64,000 nucleotides of DNA from CAYNJG01 sp965216885 (GTDB lineage Bacteria > Planctomycetota > Planctomycetia > Pirellulales > Pirellulaceae). The stretch lies in contig OZ244208.1 of assembly GCA_965216885.1 (NCBI GenBank), forward strand, positions 1,426,001 to 1,490,000, in the 5' to 3' direction. Positions 53,575 to 62,919 of this stretch are shown piece after piece; within the stretch, counting starts at the first letter, position 1, and every line of letters begins with the position of its first letter. A program made the position numbers and the translations under genes. Under the pieces are notes generated by a model. The model did not search any database. It saw only the letters and a program-made list of their open reading frames with translations, and was not told the DNA's origin.

Positions 53575-55362
53575 CTAAAACATCCCGCCACCGATTTTGG
53601 CGCCAGAATCGCCCTCAAAGCCGCCTCCAAAATTGCCCCCAAAATCGTCTCCTGACCCGCTATCCATTTCGGCCATTCCCACCCCGATCGCATTCAGCTT
53701 GTCGAGGATCTGGACGAGCGGTTCATGAGCATCGCGACGATGGGTGATCATCAACCTGGTCCCCACCATCTCCACGGTGAACCCTGTATCCGAATTCACC
53801 GAGTTGTCCGAGCCACGCAACGCATGCTCGAAGAAATTGACGAGGCCGAGCCTGGCTTCCTTGCCATGGAATCCTTCCTTCAGCTCGTACAGTCTCGTCA
53901 CCACGGCATCCGGTCGTTTCATCGTGGGCGGAGCCGCATTGGTGCCCTGTCGACCGCGGAGGAGTAACTGCAGCAGCGAATCGACCTGTTGGTGGACCTC
54001 CCGCGTTGTGCTCACGACCAAGGCCGCCCGTTGAGGCAAGTAGGCAGAGACTCCCGCGCCGCCCACCGGATCCCACGTGTTGGGCGAACAGTGTGCCTGT
54101 ACGGTCTTGATGAGTTCCAGGGCATCGGTCGGATCGCGCGGATTGTCCAGTAGGTCTGTCACACGGTACACGCGAGTCGTAAGTGCTTCTTCGGCTTTGT
54201 CGTGCGACACGATGACGATGACTTCATCCTTGATCGTCCACGCCAATTCGAGCTCGCTGAGAATGAGGTTCAAGGTTCGCCCCAGCGTCAGTCCCCTGAG
54301 ATTCGCGGAGACGGTATGGTCATTAAACCGGACGCCCTCGTCTTCCAGCGCCCCATAGTCAACGAAGTAGGGGAGTTTGGCGTCGCCCAGTAGCTTGCCC
54401 ACGACGGACGAAAGCTCTTCATCTTCAAATTCTGCGTCGACCGTTCGCTTCAGGGCGGCCTCCATCGCCGGCGACACATTGGCGATACTGCCAACCGATG
54501 TTGATCTGGAAGCCTCCAATTCGTCCACCACTGGAACCCGACGTATAGCTGTCAGCGTCCGGGAGATTGACTCATGAGCCGGTGTCGTTTGCGAGATGAC
54601 CAACAATCCCTTGTACAAACGAAGTTCCGCCGGGCCGCCAACGCGCGACCATGAATTGGGAAGAACGGTACTCGTCAGAGTCTTCATCAACGAGACGACA
54701 TTCATCGTGTCGACCCCATCGCCGCCGGACGTCTTCACCAGATCCCAGACCGGATAGACGCGCTCGACCAGGTTTTCCTCCGCATCAACCTGGGAGGTAA
54801 TTGTCAACAGCTCGTCGGCAACGGTGAACGATAGCGATTTCTCTGCCAGATGATGCTTCAGGGCCGCTAAATAGCTGATTTGCCTGCCCTGGATGGTCAC
54901 CGTTTCGAAATCCGTGTCGATGCCCTCGTCACTTAGTGCCTGACCGTGAAAACGCACGTTGGTGTCAAGTTCTCGGGCAAGCCAGACACGCAATTCCTCA
55001 AGCGTGATTTCCTCGAGATCAAAGTCGGTTTTCTGTCGCAGTTTCGCTTCGAGCTGCACAATTCCTTCTGAACGCGACGTGTCCGTAACGACCGCCTCCT
55101 TCGCATCGATCGTCGATGACTTCGTGACGGTGGCACGCGTGTTCGAGGTTCCGTGAGGACGTCGCAACCGTTTTAGCTCGGATGTGATGTCGCGTCCGGC
55201 AACGATAAACTGAGCTTCAAAAGGATCGTCGTGAACCGTTTGCCCTCCAATCAGAATCAGAGAGAGTCCCGCATCTTCCTGTGCGGCAGCCCAACAAAAC
55301 GGATTCAATACGATTCCGCAAACGAGGCAACATGAAGTTGCCACGCGAATAGTACCACGCAT
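53575..55362 (-). CDS. Exported secretin N-domain-like protein with Gly-rich tail
   Basis: A 595-residue protein from an ATG with AAGGGG upstream; a signal peptide ends near WAAAQ. It contains two copies of an STN-like secretin N-domain: ITLEELRVWLARELDTNVRF with SYLAALKHHLAEKSLSFTVA, and later LRGLTLGRTLNLILSELELAW with IKDEVIVIVSHDKAEEAL. Each is followed by a YRVTDLL/YPVWDLV-type segment and a strand-rich region ending in a VSTTR motif. The C-terminus is GSGDDFGGNFGGGFEGD-like and lacks the secretin barrel. It may be a secretin-pilot or outer-membrane-associated scaffold; the family is not clear. Confidence 0.75.
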   Translation of the reverse strand: MRGTIRVATSCCLVCGIVLNPFCWAAAQEDAGLSLILIGGQTVHDDPFEAQFIVAGRDITSELKRLRRPHGTSNTRATVTKSSTIDAKEAVVTDTSRSEGIVQLEAKLRQKTDFDLEEITLEELRVWLARELDTNVRFHGQALSDEGIDTDFETVTIQGRQISYLAALKHHLAEKSLSFTVADELLTITSQVDAEENLVERVYPVWDLVKTSGGDGVDTMNVVSLMKTLTSTVLPNSWSRVGGPAELRLYKGLLVISQTTPAHESISRTLTAIRRVPVVDELEASRSTSVGSIANVSPAMEAALKRTVDAEFEDEELSSVVGKLLGDAKLPYFVDYGALEDEGVRFNDHTVSANLRGLTLGRTLNLILSELELAWTIKDEVIVIVSHDKAEEALTTRVYRVTDLLDNPRDPTDALELIKTVQAHCSPNTWDPVGGAGVSAYLPQRAALVVSTTREVHQQVDSLLQLLLRGRQGTNAAPPTMKRPDAVVTRLYELKEGFHGKEARLGLVNFFEHALRGSDNSVNSDTGFTVEMVGTRLMITHRRDAHEPLVQILDKLNAIGVGMAEMDSGSGDDFGGNFGGGFEGDSGAKIGGGMF

Positions 55363-55530
55363 GATATGCCCCTTACGTTTGCCCGGTTTGGCCACACAAG
55401 TTAACCTCTGCTCCTGCCGTGACCTTCTTTGAGCCAGACTAACGATTCGCGACATGGCGAGTCAAGAAATTCCATGGCCCGGACGGAACACGCGGCAGCG
55501 GAATGGACAACCTCGACCGGAGACTAACGG

Positions 55531-55884
55531 ATGCCAACCGACAGAAGAATTGATTACGTCGAATTCCCCGCGTCGGACCTCGATACCATCGAAGCGTTCT
55601 ACGGCACTGCGTTCGGCTGGAAGTTTACACCCTACGGAGATGACTACCGCGCGTTTAGCGACGGGCAATTCGATGGCGGATTCTTCCGCTCGAAGCAAAA
55701 GTCCTCGACGGAAAACGGAGCGGCGCTCGTCGTGCTGTATGCCGACAACCTCGAAGAAACCTGCGATCGAGTCGCAGCACAGGGTGGCGTGATTCACCGC
55801 GAAATATTCTCGTTCCCCGGTGGCCGGCGATTCCATTTCCTGGACCCGCACGGGAACGAGTTGGGCGTCTGGTCCGACAAGTAA
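55531..55884 (+). CDS. VOC (glyoxalase/bleomycin-resistance) superfamily protein
   Basis: A 117-residue single-VOC-fold protein: DYVEFPASDLDTIEAFYGTA at the start, GWKFTPYGDDYRAF, and a closing RFHFLDPHGNELGVWSD. The first metal-ligand position in the opening strand is Tyr-Val-Glu and not His, while the end strand has Glu in NELGVW. GGAG precedes the ATG. These proteins bind small molecules or metals; no substrate can be told. It stands alone, convergent with the TPR-type gene. Confidence 0.9.
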   Translation: MPTDRRIDYVEFPASDLDTIEAFYGTAFGWKFTPYGDDYRAFSDGQFDGGFFRSKQKSSTENGAALVVLYADNLEETCDRVAAQGGVIHREIFSFPGGRRFHFLDPHGNELGVWSDK

Positions 55885-55920
55885 ATTCGGCAGGTACAGT
55901 TTGCCGCTACGAACTAGCTG

Positions 55921-58110
55921 CTAGTTGCCAAGGGCAGCTGCTTCGTCTGCCGTGTAACCAAACTCCTCCGCGTTGGATTTAACGAAGTCCAGCAGGGGGA
56001 AGTTTGCCGGCGGAAACGCTTCGTCCATTTGGCCGAGCAGGACGCGGTAGTTGCGAATCTGAGAGATCAGATTCTCTGCGCCGTTCGGATCCGTTACTGC
56101 CTGCCATGCGGCTTCGTAGTTGGACTTGGCCGTAGCGAGGTCGGCTCCACGGTAGGCTTCGTCGGCTGCCGCGAGAGCTGTGGAGTACGCGTCGTCGTCA
56201 GCGGCTGCGGCTTCGTTGTCGCCAGAGTCGTTGTCGTCAGAGTCGTTGACTGCGGGAGCTGTTTCCTCGGACGACTCCTCGGACTCACTACTGGCTTCAG
56301 CCGGCTGGGACTCACTGGATTCCGTCGCGTCATCCGGTGTTTCTTCGTCCGCGGGATCTGCTGCCTCCGCCGTAGCAGTGTCTGCTCCGGTGTCGGCTTG
56401 GTCGGCATCATCGCCCGCTTCGCTCGCGTCGTCGGCGTCGCTGCTGTCTTCCACAATGGGATCTTCGGCGACGATGCCCGTGCCGGCACCGGCTCCCATG
56501 GACTCCGTACGCTCGGCTTGATCCAGCAGTCGCTGTGCCTCTTCCTTGGAGATACCAAATTCGTCCGCGTAGTTTGCGACCAGTCGCAACATGGGAAAGT
56601 CTTTGGGCGGGAAGTCGCGGTCCAACTGCGTCAGTACCGTGCGGTACTCCTTGATCTGGTCGACGAGGTCCTCGGCCGTGACGTCTTCGGCAAGGATCGG
56701 GTGGTCATTGTGAATCGTCGACCAACGTTTCCAGGCTTCGTCGTATTTGTCGACGGCACCAATCAGGTCGGCCTCTTCGGCCAGATTCTCCGCTTCCCAA
56801 AGCAACTGACGACCTTCGATTGCGCGGTCTTCCTGCTCGACTTCGCAACGCGTTCGCCAGTAGATGAAGTTCACGATATCGCGGTATCGGCGAATTGTCG
56901 TCGAGAAGGCCTTGGATTCCGCGATGCGGTTCGTGAGCAGCTTGGCCTCACGTCGCTTCACGGGGTCTTCAATCGCGGCGACGATATCGGCCGGAGTGAT
57001 TGTGGCTTTTGCCTGTGCACTGACGGCGACGTCGTACTCTTCGGCGTTAAGTCCCGCCCGGTCAGCGGCCAGCAGACGTTTCTCTTCGTCGGTCAGACTG
57101 GCCAGGCGCTGCATCGTCAGCTTATCCTTCAGGCCCGGCGCCAACTCTTCCATCGCCTGTTCGCGTTCGGCGGCCATCTCCGTCCATTTTTCGCCGCTGT
57201 TCAGGCTGATCTTGTATCCGTACGACGTGGGGATTTCACGATCACCGTACTCGAGCCAGCGAACGTTGGCTCGCTCCCACGCCAGTCGGGCAACCTCGCC
57301 GAAGACCGGTTTGATTCCGCCGCCGCCTGCTTCAATCGCGTCGGCATAGCGAATCAGCGACTTGGCCGAATCCGAGTGGAAAACCAGTGGGTTCTTGCCT
57401 TTGATGGGCACACCTTCGAGGTCCACAACGCGTTGTGCATTGTTGAACCACTGGTGAGCGGTCAGCCAGTTGTCCGGATCGCCTTTAAAGTCCTTGGCGG
57501 CTTCGACATCAATCTGGCCATCGAGTGACTGGTGGAAGTCATCGTCGTTGTTGTATTCGCGCCGGAACTGAATGTACTCGTCGGATCGACCAACCTTATG
57601 TCCAAAGAACCACCCCAGGTCCCATAGCAGCCGGGGTTCATTGCGGTTGTAGCGAATTCCCTGCATCAGGAATTCGATGCCCTTCTTCACCCAGTGGTAG
57701 CGGTGTTCGTAGTTATCGAATTCGACGGAAACGTTGTAGGAAAGGTTCCACGCCTGGAACTGCCAGACGGAGATGAAGTTGGGTTGTAGTTTGGCGATCT
57801 GGTTCAGCGTCGCGCGAAGATTGTCCCACTCCTCTTTCTTCTTGTATTCGTTCGCTCGTTCCCAAAGGATGTTCGCCGCGACACCACGCATACCCAGCGT
57901 CGCCAGCTTCATGGATTCGCTGGCCGGGTCAATTTCACCGAGGTTCGACTGAGCCAGTCCGTAGTCGTCCCGCAACTGGGTCAGCTTGCCGCCTTCGCTA
58001 AGCACGCCGCCTTCGATGAAGGATGGTGCACTGATCAGGTACAGCGGGACCAGCAGTACGGCCATCGCGACCAGGTAGATGATTTTGCGAACAAATGACG
58101 AATTATTCAT
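55921..58110 (-). CDS. Membrane-anchored protein with an internal duplication, ABC cluster partner
   Basis: A 729-residue protein with one N-terminal membrane helix (about 9-29). The first 430 residues are helical and TPR-like (WQFQAWNLSYNVSVEFDNYE, RYNRNEPRLLWDLGWFFG). Two similar C-terminal modules follow, each beginning with a helix around AVDKYDEAWKRW or AKSNYEAAWQAV and ending LTQLDRDFPPKDFPMLRLVA or LGQMDEAFPPANFPLLDFVK. They are joined by an acidic, Ala/Asp/Glu/Ser-rich linker of about 90 residues. Its ATG overlaps the permease stop by four bases, so it is part of the ABC-2 cluster. The family is unknown. Confidence 0.8.
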   Translation of the reverse strand: MNNSSFVRKIIYLVAMAVLLVPLYLISAPSFIEGGVLSEGGKLTQLRDDYGLAQSNLGEIDPASESMKLATLGMRGVAANILWERANEYKKKEEWDNLRATLNQIAKLQPNFISVWQFQAWNLSYNVSVEFDNYEHRYHWVKKGIEFLMQGIRYNRNEPRLLWDLGWFFGHKVGRSDEYIQFRREYNNDDDFHQSLDGQIDVEAAKDFKGDPDNWLTAHQWFNNAQRVVDLEGVPIKGKNPLVFHSDSAKSLIRYADAIEAGGGGIKPVFGEVARLAWERANVRWLEYGDREIPTSYGYKISLNSGEKWTEMAAEREQAMEELAPGLKDKLTMQRLASLTDEEKRLLAADRAGLNAEEYDVAVSAQAKATITPADIVAAIEDPVKRREAKLLTNRIAESKAFSTTIRRYRDIVNFIYWRTRCEVEQEDRAIEGRQLLWEAENLAEEADLIGAVDKYDEAWKRWSTIHNDHPILAEDVTAEDLVDQIKEYRTVLTQLDRDFPPKDFPMLRLVANYADEFGISKEEAQRLLDQAERTESMGAGAGTGIVAEDPIVEDSSDADDASEAGDDADQADTGADTATAEAADPADEETPDDATESSESQPAEASSESEESSEETAPAVNDSDDNDSGDNEAAAADDDAYSTALAAADEAYRGADLATAKSNYEAAWQAVTDPNGAENLISQIRNYRVLLGQMDEAFPPANFPLLDFVKSNAEEFGYTADEAAALGN

Positions 58111-59948
58111 GCCGCGATCTCACGCGTTTTCAGGAAGAAGTAGCCGACCGTCGTCAGAACGCACACGTAAGCGAAAGTAATGACGAAGTGCCGGATGATC
58201 AGTCCGTTGTTGATATCGAACCCGTAGGCAACGAAGTCCGACGTATTGAAACCACCGTAGTCCGGAAGCAACGTACAGATTCCGGCCATGATGAGTGTCG
58301 TCACAAAGTCAAAACCTTTGACGACTGTTGTTGTCACGCCCGGTTCCAGTTCGACGATTACGTTCTTCTGCGTGAACATCCGAATCATGGATTCCGTCGG
58401 GCCGCCCCCTTCGACTTCGCCCGTGAATAGCCCCATGACGAAGTTGGCAAAGTAACCAAGGCAAATGGCCGCTACGGTTGCCAGCATGGCAACGGGGCCG
58501 TTCAGGAAGGTACTGAACATCACTGCAAAGGCCGTCACGATGACCATCTGGAACCAGATGCCAAGGAAGCCCTTGATGAAGTTCGCCCAGAAGAAACCGT
58601 CCGCGGAACGGATGTAAATGTCACCTTGGGCAACGCCGTAGTACTGAGCTCGTTCTCCGCAGCGGACCCAGATTTCCAGTTTTCCATCGTCGGAAACGAG
58701 GTCCTCGAACAGCAGCATCTCTTCCTTCACCGTTCCATCCGGTCGGAAGCCACGTCGCTTGAACGGAATGACGTTGCGATTGTCGGTTTGCTGGTCGAGT
58801 GCCGTGAAACCAATCTGTTCGAATCGGTTGCGTTGCTGCAGTGGAACGGGGAGTTCACCTGGTTTGGTGTCGACTGCCTGGACGACCTGAATCGTCCCGC
58901 TGATTCCGCGGTTGATGTCGCCCTTGAAGGTTCGGAAAACACGCAGGACCATCTCGAGCGGGATACCGTCCTTGAAGTCGCTACGCTTGAGCCCATCGAA
59001 CGTCCAGATCGCAGCGGCCAGTGTGCCACCCTCGATATAGCTGCGATACGCCCACTCACTACCAACGTTGACGCCTTTGTCGACAGGCTTGCCGTCGCGG
59101 TCGAGGAAACGCAGTTTGCCGTACAGCGGTACGCGAGCAAGCAGGTTACCTTCGCCTTCGAAGAACGTGACTTCTCCATCGTCCGCAGCGACGGCGGCAT
59201 GCGAGTGATCATGGTAGGTTTCAACGCGAACGCCGTCCGGTGTGACCATCACATTGTGGCGGTGGCGGTTATCGCGAGAAGTCTCGCCCTGCTGCACCAT
59301 CACCAGCTTGTTATCGACTTCTACTTCGACTTCGGACGTTTGCCCCACGGTGTGCGTGTGGCTGAGACCACGAACGACGAAGAAGTAGCTGAATACGCCC
59401 ATGATCAGCAGCAGCACTGTGCCGATAAACGTAAAGCCAAGGATTCGACCCAGCACAATTTCCCAAGCGCGAACGGGCTTCGTCACGACGGTGTAGATGG
59501 TGCGGTTCTTGACATCGTTCGGCAGGCTGAAAGTACTGAGGAATACGGCCAGCATCAGAATCAGGTAGTTCGTGGCCGTGAGCACGAAGCTGAGGTACAG
59601 CCGCGCGGGGTGATCCGCACCGGGGTCGAGGAACCATCCGGCAAACAGGAGGATCGCCATGAAGACCGCGAAGACGATCAGTACCTTTCGCCGAATCGCT
59701 TCACGAAACGCGAGCGTCGTCATTGCCATGACTCGCCGCGGCGAGATTTCGAGAAACTCGCGGATGCCGGTCAGTGTCGCCGAGATGACACGGGCCACGG
59801 CGACACCTGGTCCGTAACGCAGTGCCGAGACCAGGTAGCCAATGAAGGCTCCTCCAACAATTAGCGTCAGCAGTACGACCCCAAACAGGGACAAGCCGCC
59901 GGGCAACCACTGGAAAAATGGAATTACTTGTTTGTCGTCGAGTACCAT
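58107..59948 (-). CDS. ABC-2-type transporter permease with a large His-rich extracytoplasmic loop
   Basis: A 613-residue permease with about two spans near the N-terminus (12-34) and several more near 80-200 (RREALIRRKVLIVFAVFMAI-type region) and 450-600. Between them (about 205-445) is a large extracytoplasmic domain that is His-rich at its start (HTHTVG, RDNRHRHN, ETYHDHSHA). ABC-2 exporters usually lack such a loop. The preceding gene is the ATPase; the next encodes the duplicated-domain protein and overlaps it by four bases. The substrate may be a lipid, polysaccharide or metal-binding molecule, but nothing in the sequence decides it. Confidence 0.88.
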   Translation of the reverse strand: MVLDDKQVIPFFQWLPGGLSLFGVVLLTLIVGGAFIGYLVSALRYGPGVAVARVISATLTGIREFLEISPRRVMAMTTLAFREAIRRKVLIVFAVFMAILLFAGWFLDPGADHPARLYLSFVLTATNYLILMLAVFLSTFSLPNDVKNRTIYTVVTKPVRAWEIVLGRILGFTFIGTVLLLIMGVFSYFFVVRGLSHTHTVGQTSEVEVEVDNKLVMVQQGETSRDNRHRHNVMVTPDGVRVETYHDHSHAAVAADDGEVTFFEGEGNLLARVPLYGKLRFLDRDGKPVDKGVNVGSEWAYRSYIEGGTLAAAIWTFDGLKRSDFKDGIPLEMVLRVFRTFKGDINRGISGTIQVVQAVDTKPGELPVPLQQRNRFEQIGFTALDQQTDNRNVIPFKRRGFRPDGTVKEEMLLFEDLVSDDGKLEIWVRCGERAQYYGVAQGDIYIRSADGFFWANFIKGFLGIWFQMVIVTAFAVMFSTFLNGPVAMLATVAAICLGYFANFVMGLFTGEVEGGGPTESMIRMFTQKNVIVELEPGVTTTVVKGFDFVTTLIMAGICTLLPDYGGFNTSDFVAYGFDINNGLIIRHFVITFAYVCVLTTVGYFFLKTREIAA

Positions 59949-60003
59949 CGGTATTTCAGATCTGGCTTGTGGTTCAGTCCATCAACGGTGGGCGTCGCGA
60001 GCA

Positions 60004-60939
60004 TTAGCTCCCGCTCGCACCACTCGATCGTCGACCAGGATGTGCCTGACTTTCCCGGACAATGTCAAGGAACAGTTCTTCCAGTGTCGTGGTCGGATTC
60101 TCGATACTCAACAGCTCCGCGTTGTCTTCGCTGACGATGTCGCGGATTTTCTGTTTCGCATCCTCACTAAGCCCCTTCGTCTGAATCTGCGTGACGTCCT
60201 GAACCTGCAGTAGGCTATCGACGCGTCCCAGTTCTTTCAGGTCTCCCTGATAGAGAATGGCGATCCGGTCGCACACGTCCTGAACGTCCGCCAACAAGTG
60301 GCTGCACATCAGGACGGTCTTGCCTTCGGCCTTCAGTTCAAGGATCAGATCCTTCATCTCGCGGGTACCGATCGGGTCGAGTCCTGTGGTTGGCTCGTCC
60401 AGCACGATCAGGTCGGGGTCATTGATCAAAGCCTGAGCCAGACCAATTCGCCGCGTCATACCCTTTGAATACTCTTTCAACTGTCGACGTTTGGCCCAGT
60501 CCAATCCGACCCGCTTGATCAGGTCCTGAACCTTTCGGCGTCGCACGTGGCCCGGCATGTTGAATAGCCGGCCATAGAAGTCCAACGTCTCTTCGGCGTT
60601 AAGGAACTTGTAGAGGTAAGATTCCTCTGGCAGGTAGCCGATCTTTTCATTCTTGGATACGTCGCTGGCCTTCTTGTTGAAAACCAGAGCTTCACCGCTG
60701 GTTGGAAAGAGCAGCCCCAGCAGCAGCTTGATCGTGGTCGTCTTGCCAGATCCGTTCGGACCCAGCAGACCAAAGATCTCACCTTGTCGAACTTCCAGAT
60801 CCAGTGCTTTGAGAGCACGAACCTTTCTACGTCCCCAAAAGTCCCGGTAATCCTTCGTAAGGTTACGGGTTTCGATGATGACTTCGCTGGACGCGGGTGT
60901 GGACTTCGAATCGCTCTCGTTGGCGACGGTCGTTGTCAT
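60004..60939 (-). CDS. ABC-2-type transporter ATPase
   Basis: A 311-residue ATP-binding protein with Walker A GLLGPNGSGKTTTIKLLLGL, the Q-loop GYLPEESYLYKFLN, the signature EYSKGMTRRIGLAQALI, Walker B LIVLDEPTTGLDPIG and the H-loop VLMCSHLLADVQD. The C-terminal 70 residues are typical of ABC-2 drug/polysaccharide exporters (DAKQKIRDIVSEDNAELLSI) and end in a basic Ser/Gly tail. GGAGA precedes the ATG. It heads a three-gene cluster with the permease and the duplicated-domain protein. Confidence 0.94.
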   Translation of the reverse strand: MTTTVANESDSKSTPASSEVIIETRNLTKDYRDFWGRRKVRALKALDLEVRQGEIFGLLGPNGSGKTTTIKLLLGLLFPTSGEALVFNKKASDVSKNEKIGYLPEESYLYKFLNAEETLDFYGRLFNMPGHVRRRKVQDLIKRVGLDWAKRRQLKEYSKGMTRRIGLAQALINDPDLIVLDEPTTGLDPIGTREMKDLILELKAEGKTVLMCSHLLADVQDVCDRIAILYQGDLKELGRVDSLLQVQDVTQIQTKGLSEDAKQKIRDIVSEDNAELLSIENPTTTLEELFLDIVRESQAHPGRRSSGASGS

Positions 60940-61504
60940 ATTGGTCTCCGGCAGTTCGGTGGAGTTCGATCCGTGAGGTGTATCTGAAATGATATCCGCT
61001 TTGGATGGCCGTAAATCAGAGTTGGATCGCTGTCACCATGCTTTGCCCACATAGCGACGTACGATGGTGGTGGTCGAGTGGTTCGCGTTGCCGGCCCAGC
61101 ATTCACGTCGCACACACTTTTAAGCCCCAGTGTGAGCGCGACCCAGTTCCGCACTATAAATCTGCCAGATAGAGGTTTCAAGAACGGGCGGCTACGAAAC
61201 CTGGCATTTAGACCAAATCAGGACCGCCCGTGACGGCAATGTGAATGATCTCGGTAGTTCGTAACGGCACTTAGGCGTCACGGGTTACCAATTGCCTGAT
61301 ATGGCTCCACGGCAGGAGCTCAACTGACGGAAAATGAAGAAAAGCAGAAGCTTGCAAGGCACGTCCGCTCGCTGACCGGCCAAACGCGATTCCAGGACTC
61401 GGCCCTACGGCTGCTGCAGAGGCGCGAGGCTGCCGGCCGGTCTTCGACGTTGAAGACTGACCCTGACACTGACTCCGAAGCTCGTTTGAAGGGCTGGATT
61501 CCTT
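60940..61504. other. Spacer between the ABC cluster and a secreted-protein gene
   Basis: No gene was recognised. ACGGGCGG (61184-61191) and CCGCCCGT (61224-61231) can pair over a 32-base loop, but with no T run. One open frame near 61330-61450 has no start codon before a stop and was not annotated. Confidence 0.45.
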
Positions 61505-62446
61505 TTAGCGATAAACCCAGCGGTGCGAGAGCGGCTTTTCGAGCTTATAGGCGTTCAACACGGCCTGCTGCCGAGTCGGCTCGTTGGGATAAAGCGGAAT
61601 CCCGTAGGCGAACTCGTTGTCGTGAAGATCTTCCCCGTCACCGCCACGCCAGAAGTTGATCTGCAGCGCCTTGGACTGAACGACGTCCTGCTCCAGCGAG
61701 CTCTTGTTGGGTTGGTAACCACCTTTGGGTGGTTGCCAACGATAGGCATTCGTAAGGCCGCTCACGAATACCGAGATCAGGTCTGCTCGAGGATCGACGT
61801 TGTCCCAGGTCGCGACGGCCCAAACGCGCCGATCGGCGTTGGGCGTGCTAACGGGAATCTTGATGCGGGCAACTGACGACGAATCGTAAAGTACGCCGGT
61901 CGTGACTCGCTCTTTCGCGGCAATTCGATTTACAACGTCGGGAAGCGTACGCGCTTTGTACGCCTGCCGGAGATCGTGAGCCTGCAACACGAAGGAAGGG
62001 ATGAACTGGATCTCTTCCCGTGAACTGGTGACCTTGATCGTTTCGCCATCCCGCGCGGCGGTGCGAACGTCGCCCGTGTTACGGACATAGTAGATGAGGT
62101 AGTAGATGTTGCGACCGCCGACCTTGATAACGCGAAGTGGCTTGAAGCCGATTTCCAGCGACCAAACGTCGCGTTGGAAACTAATACGCTTCGCCTTTTC
62201 GAGAATCGTCTCGGTCGTCGGGTCGAAGTTTGGTTCCCACTCTGGTGGTCTGGCGACACTGATCAGTTCGGAGAACTCACGAGTCTCATCGAGGGTCGCG
62301 TCGTCAATATTCGCGTCGCGGATGACGGTGATCACTCCGGGTGCGAGCTTGCGGGGCCGACTGTCCGAGAGACCTTGGGCGAACGCCAGATCGCACGCGA
62401 GCACGACGAGGGCCGCGATAAGTACCGGTTGCTTCAGAATTGACAT
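61505..62446 (-). CDS. Exported protein of unknown function
   Basis: A 313-residue protein with a signal peptide (about 1-23, ending LAFAQ), from an ATG with GGAA upstream. The mature part alternates strands and short helices: EFSELISVARPPEWEPNF, GRNIYYLIYYVRNTGDVRTA, EIQFIPSFVLQAHD, and ADLISVFVSGLTNAYRWQPP. It looks like a beta-rich periplasmic protein and is not one I recognise. It is separated by about 470 bases from the next minus-strand gene. No operon partner is visible. Confidence 0.75.
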   Translation of the reverse strand: MSILKQPVLIAALVVLACDLAFAQGLSDSRPRKLAPGVITVIRDANIDDATLDETREFSELISVARPPEWEPNFDPTTETILEKAKRISFQRDVWSLEIGFKPLRVIKVGGRNIYYLIYYVRNTGDVRTAARDGETIKVTSSREEIQFIPSFVLQAHDLRQAYKARTLPDVVNRIAAKERVTTGVLYDSSSVARIKIPVSTPNADRRVWAVATWDNVDPRADLISVFVSGLTNAYRWQPPKGGYQPNKSSLEQDVVQSKALQINFWRGGDGEDLHDNEFAYGIPLYPNEPTRQQAVLNAYKLEKPLSHRWVYR

Positions 62447-62919
62447 CAACTGTTCCGTGCCGAATGGACTGCAGTGTTGCAAACAAAAAACGGAGCCCCA
62501 GCGAACTCCGATAGAATTAAGCACCAGTTTAGTTGCCGGTTTTCGACATCGTCAAACGATTTCAGATTCTGGCCAGGAATCCGTTCGTCTTCAGCGGGAA
62601 ATACCGAAGTGTGCTAAGTCCGCTTTACAATATTCGCCCCGGGACGCATGTCTGGCGAGGCCTGGCGACGGTGTGGTTGTTCAGAACCGCGTCAATTCCC
62701 TTTACGCCATGCGGGCCGGTGGGTCTTGATCGTTCATGCGGAGAACAGGTGGGCTTCGATGAAGCCAGTCAGATACCGGGCCGCCGCCAGCCTCTATGGC
62801 TGACGGCGTGTTCCGGTATTGGTCGACGCAGAACGCACCGACTTTCGCGATGTGATTAATCGTAAGCCGTCCGGCTCCGAGTCTTCATTCAACCGACGCG
62901 TTGAATGCGTCGCCGCAAA
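62447..62919. other. Spacer between two secreted-protein genes
   Basis: No gene was recognised. CATTCAAC (62886-62893) and GTTGAATG (62900-62907) form an 8-bp stem with a six-base loop just past the stop of the next gene on the minus strand, with no clear T run; it might end that gene weakly. Confidence 0.45.

Noticed and set aside
56029..57528. A 499-residue plus-strand frame
   Set aside because: It lies wholly opposite the membrane-anchored partner gene, which has a membrane helix, duplicated modules and an operon overlap; the plus frame has no family features.
58626..59864. A 412-residue plus-strand frame opposite the ABC-2 permease
   Set aside because: It is antisense to a clear permease and has no recognisable domain or ribosome binding site.
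61330..61504. Possible gene remnant
   Set aside because: The open frame has no start codon after the preceding stop and continues into the antisense of a real gene.
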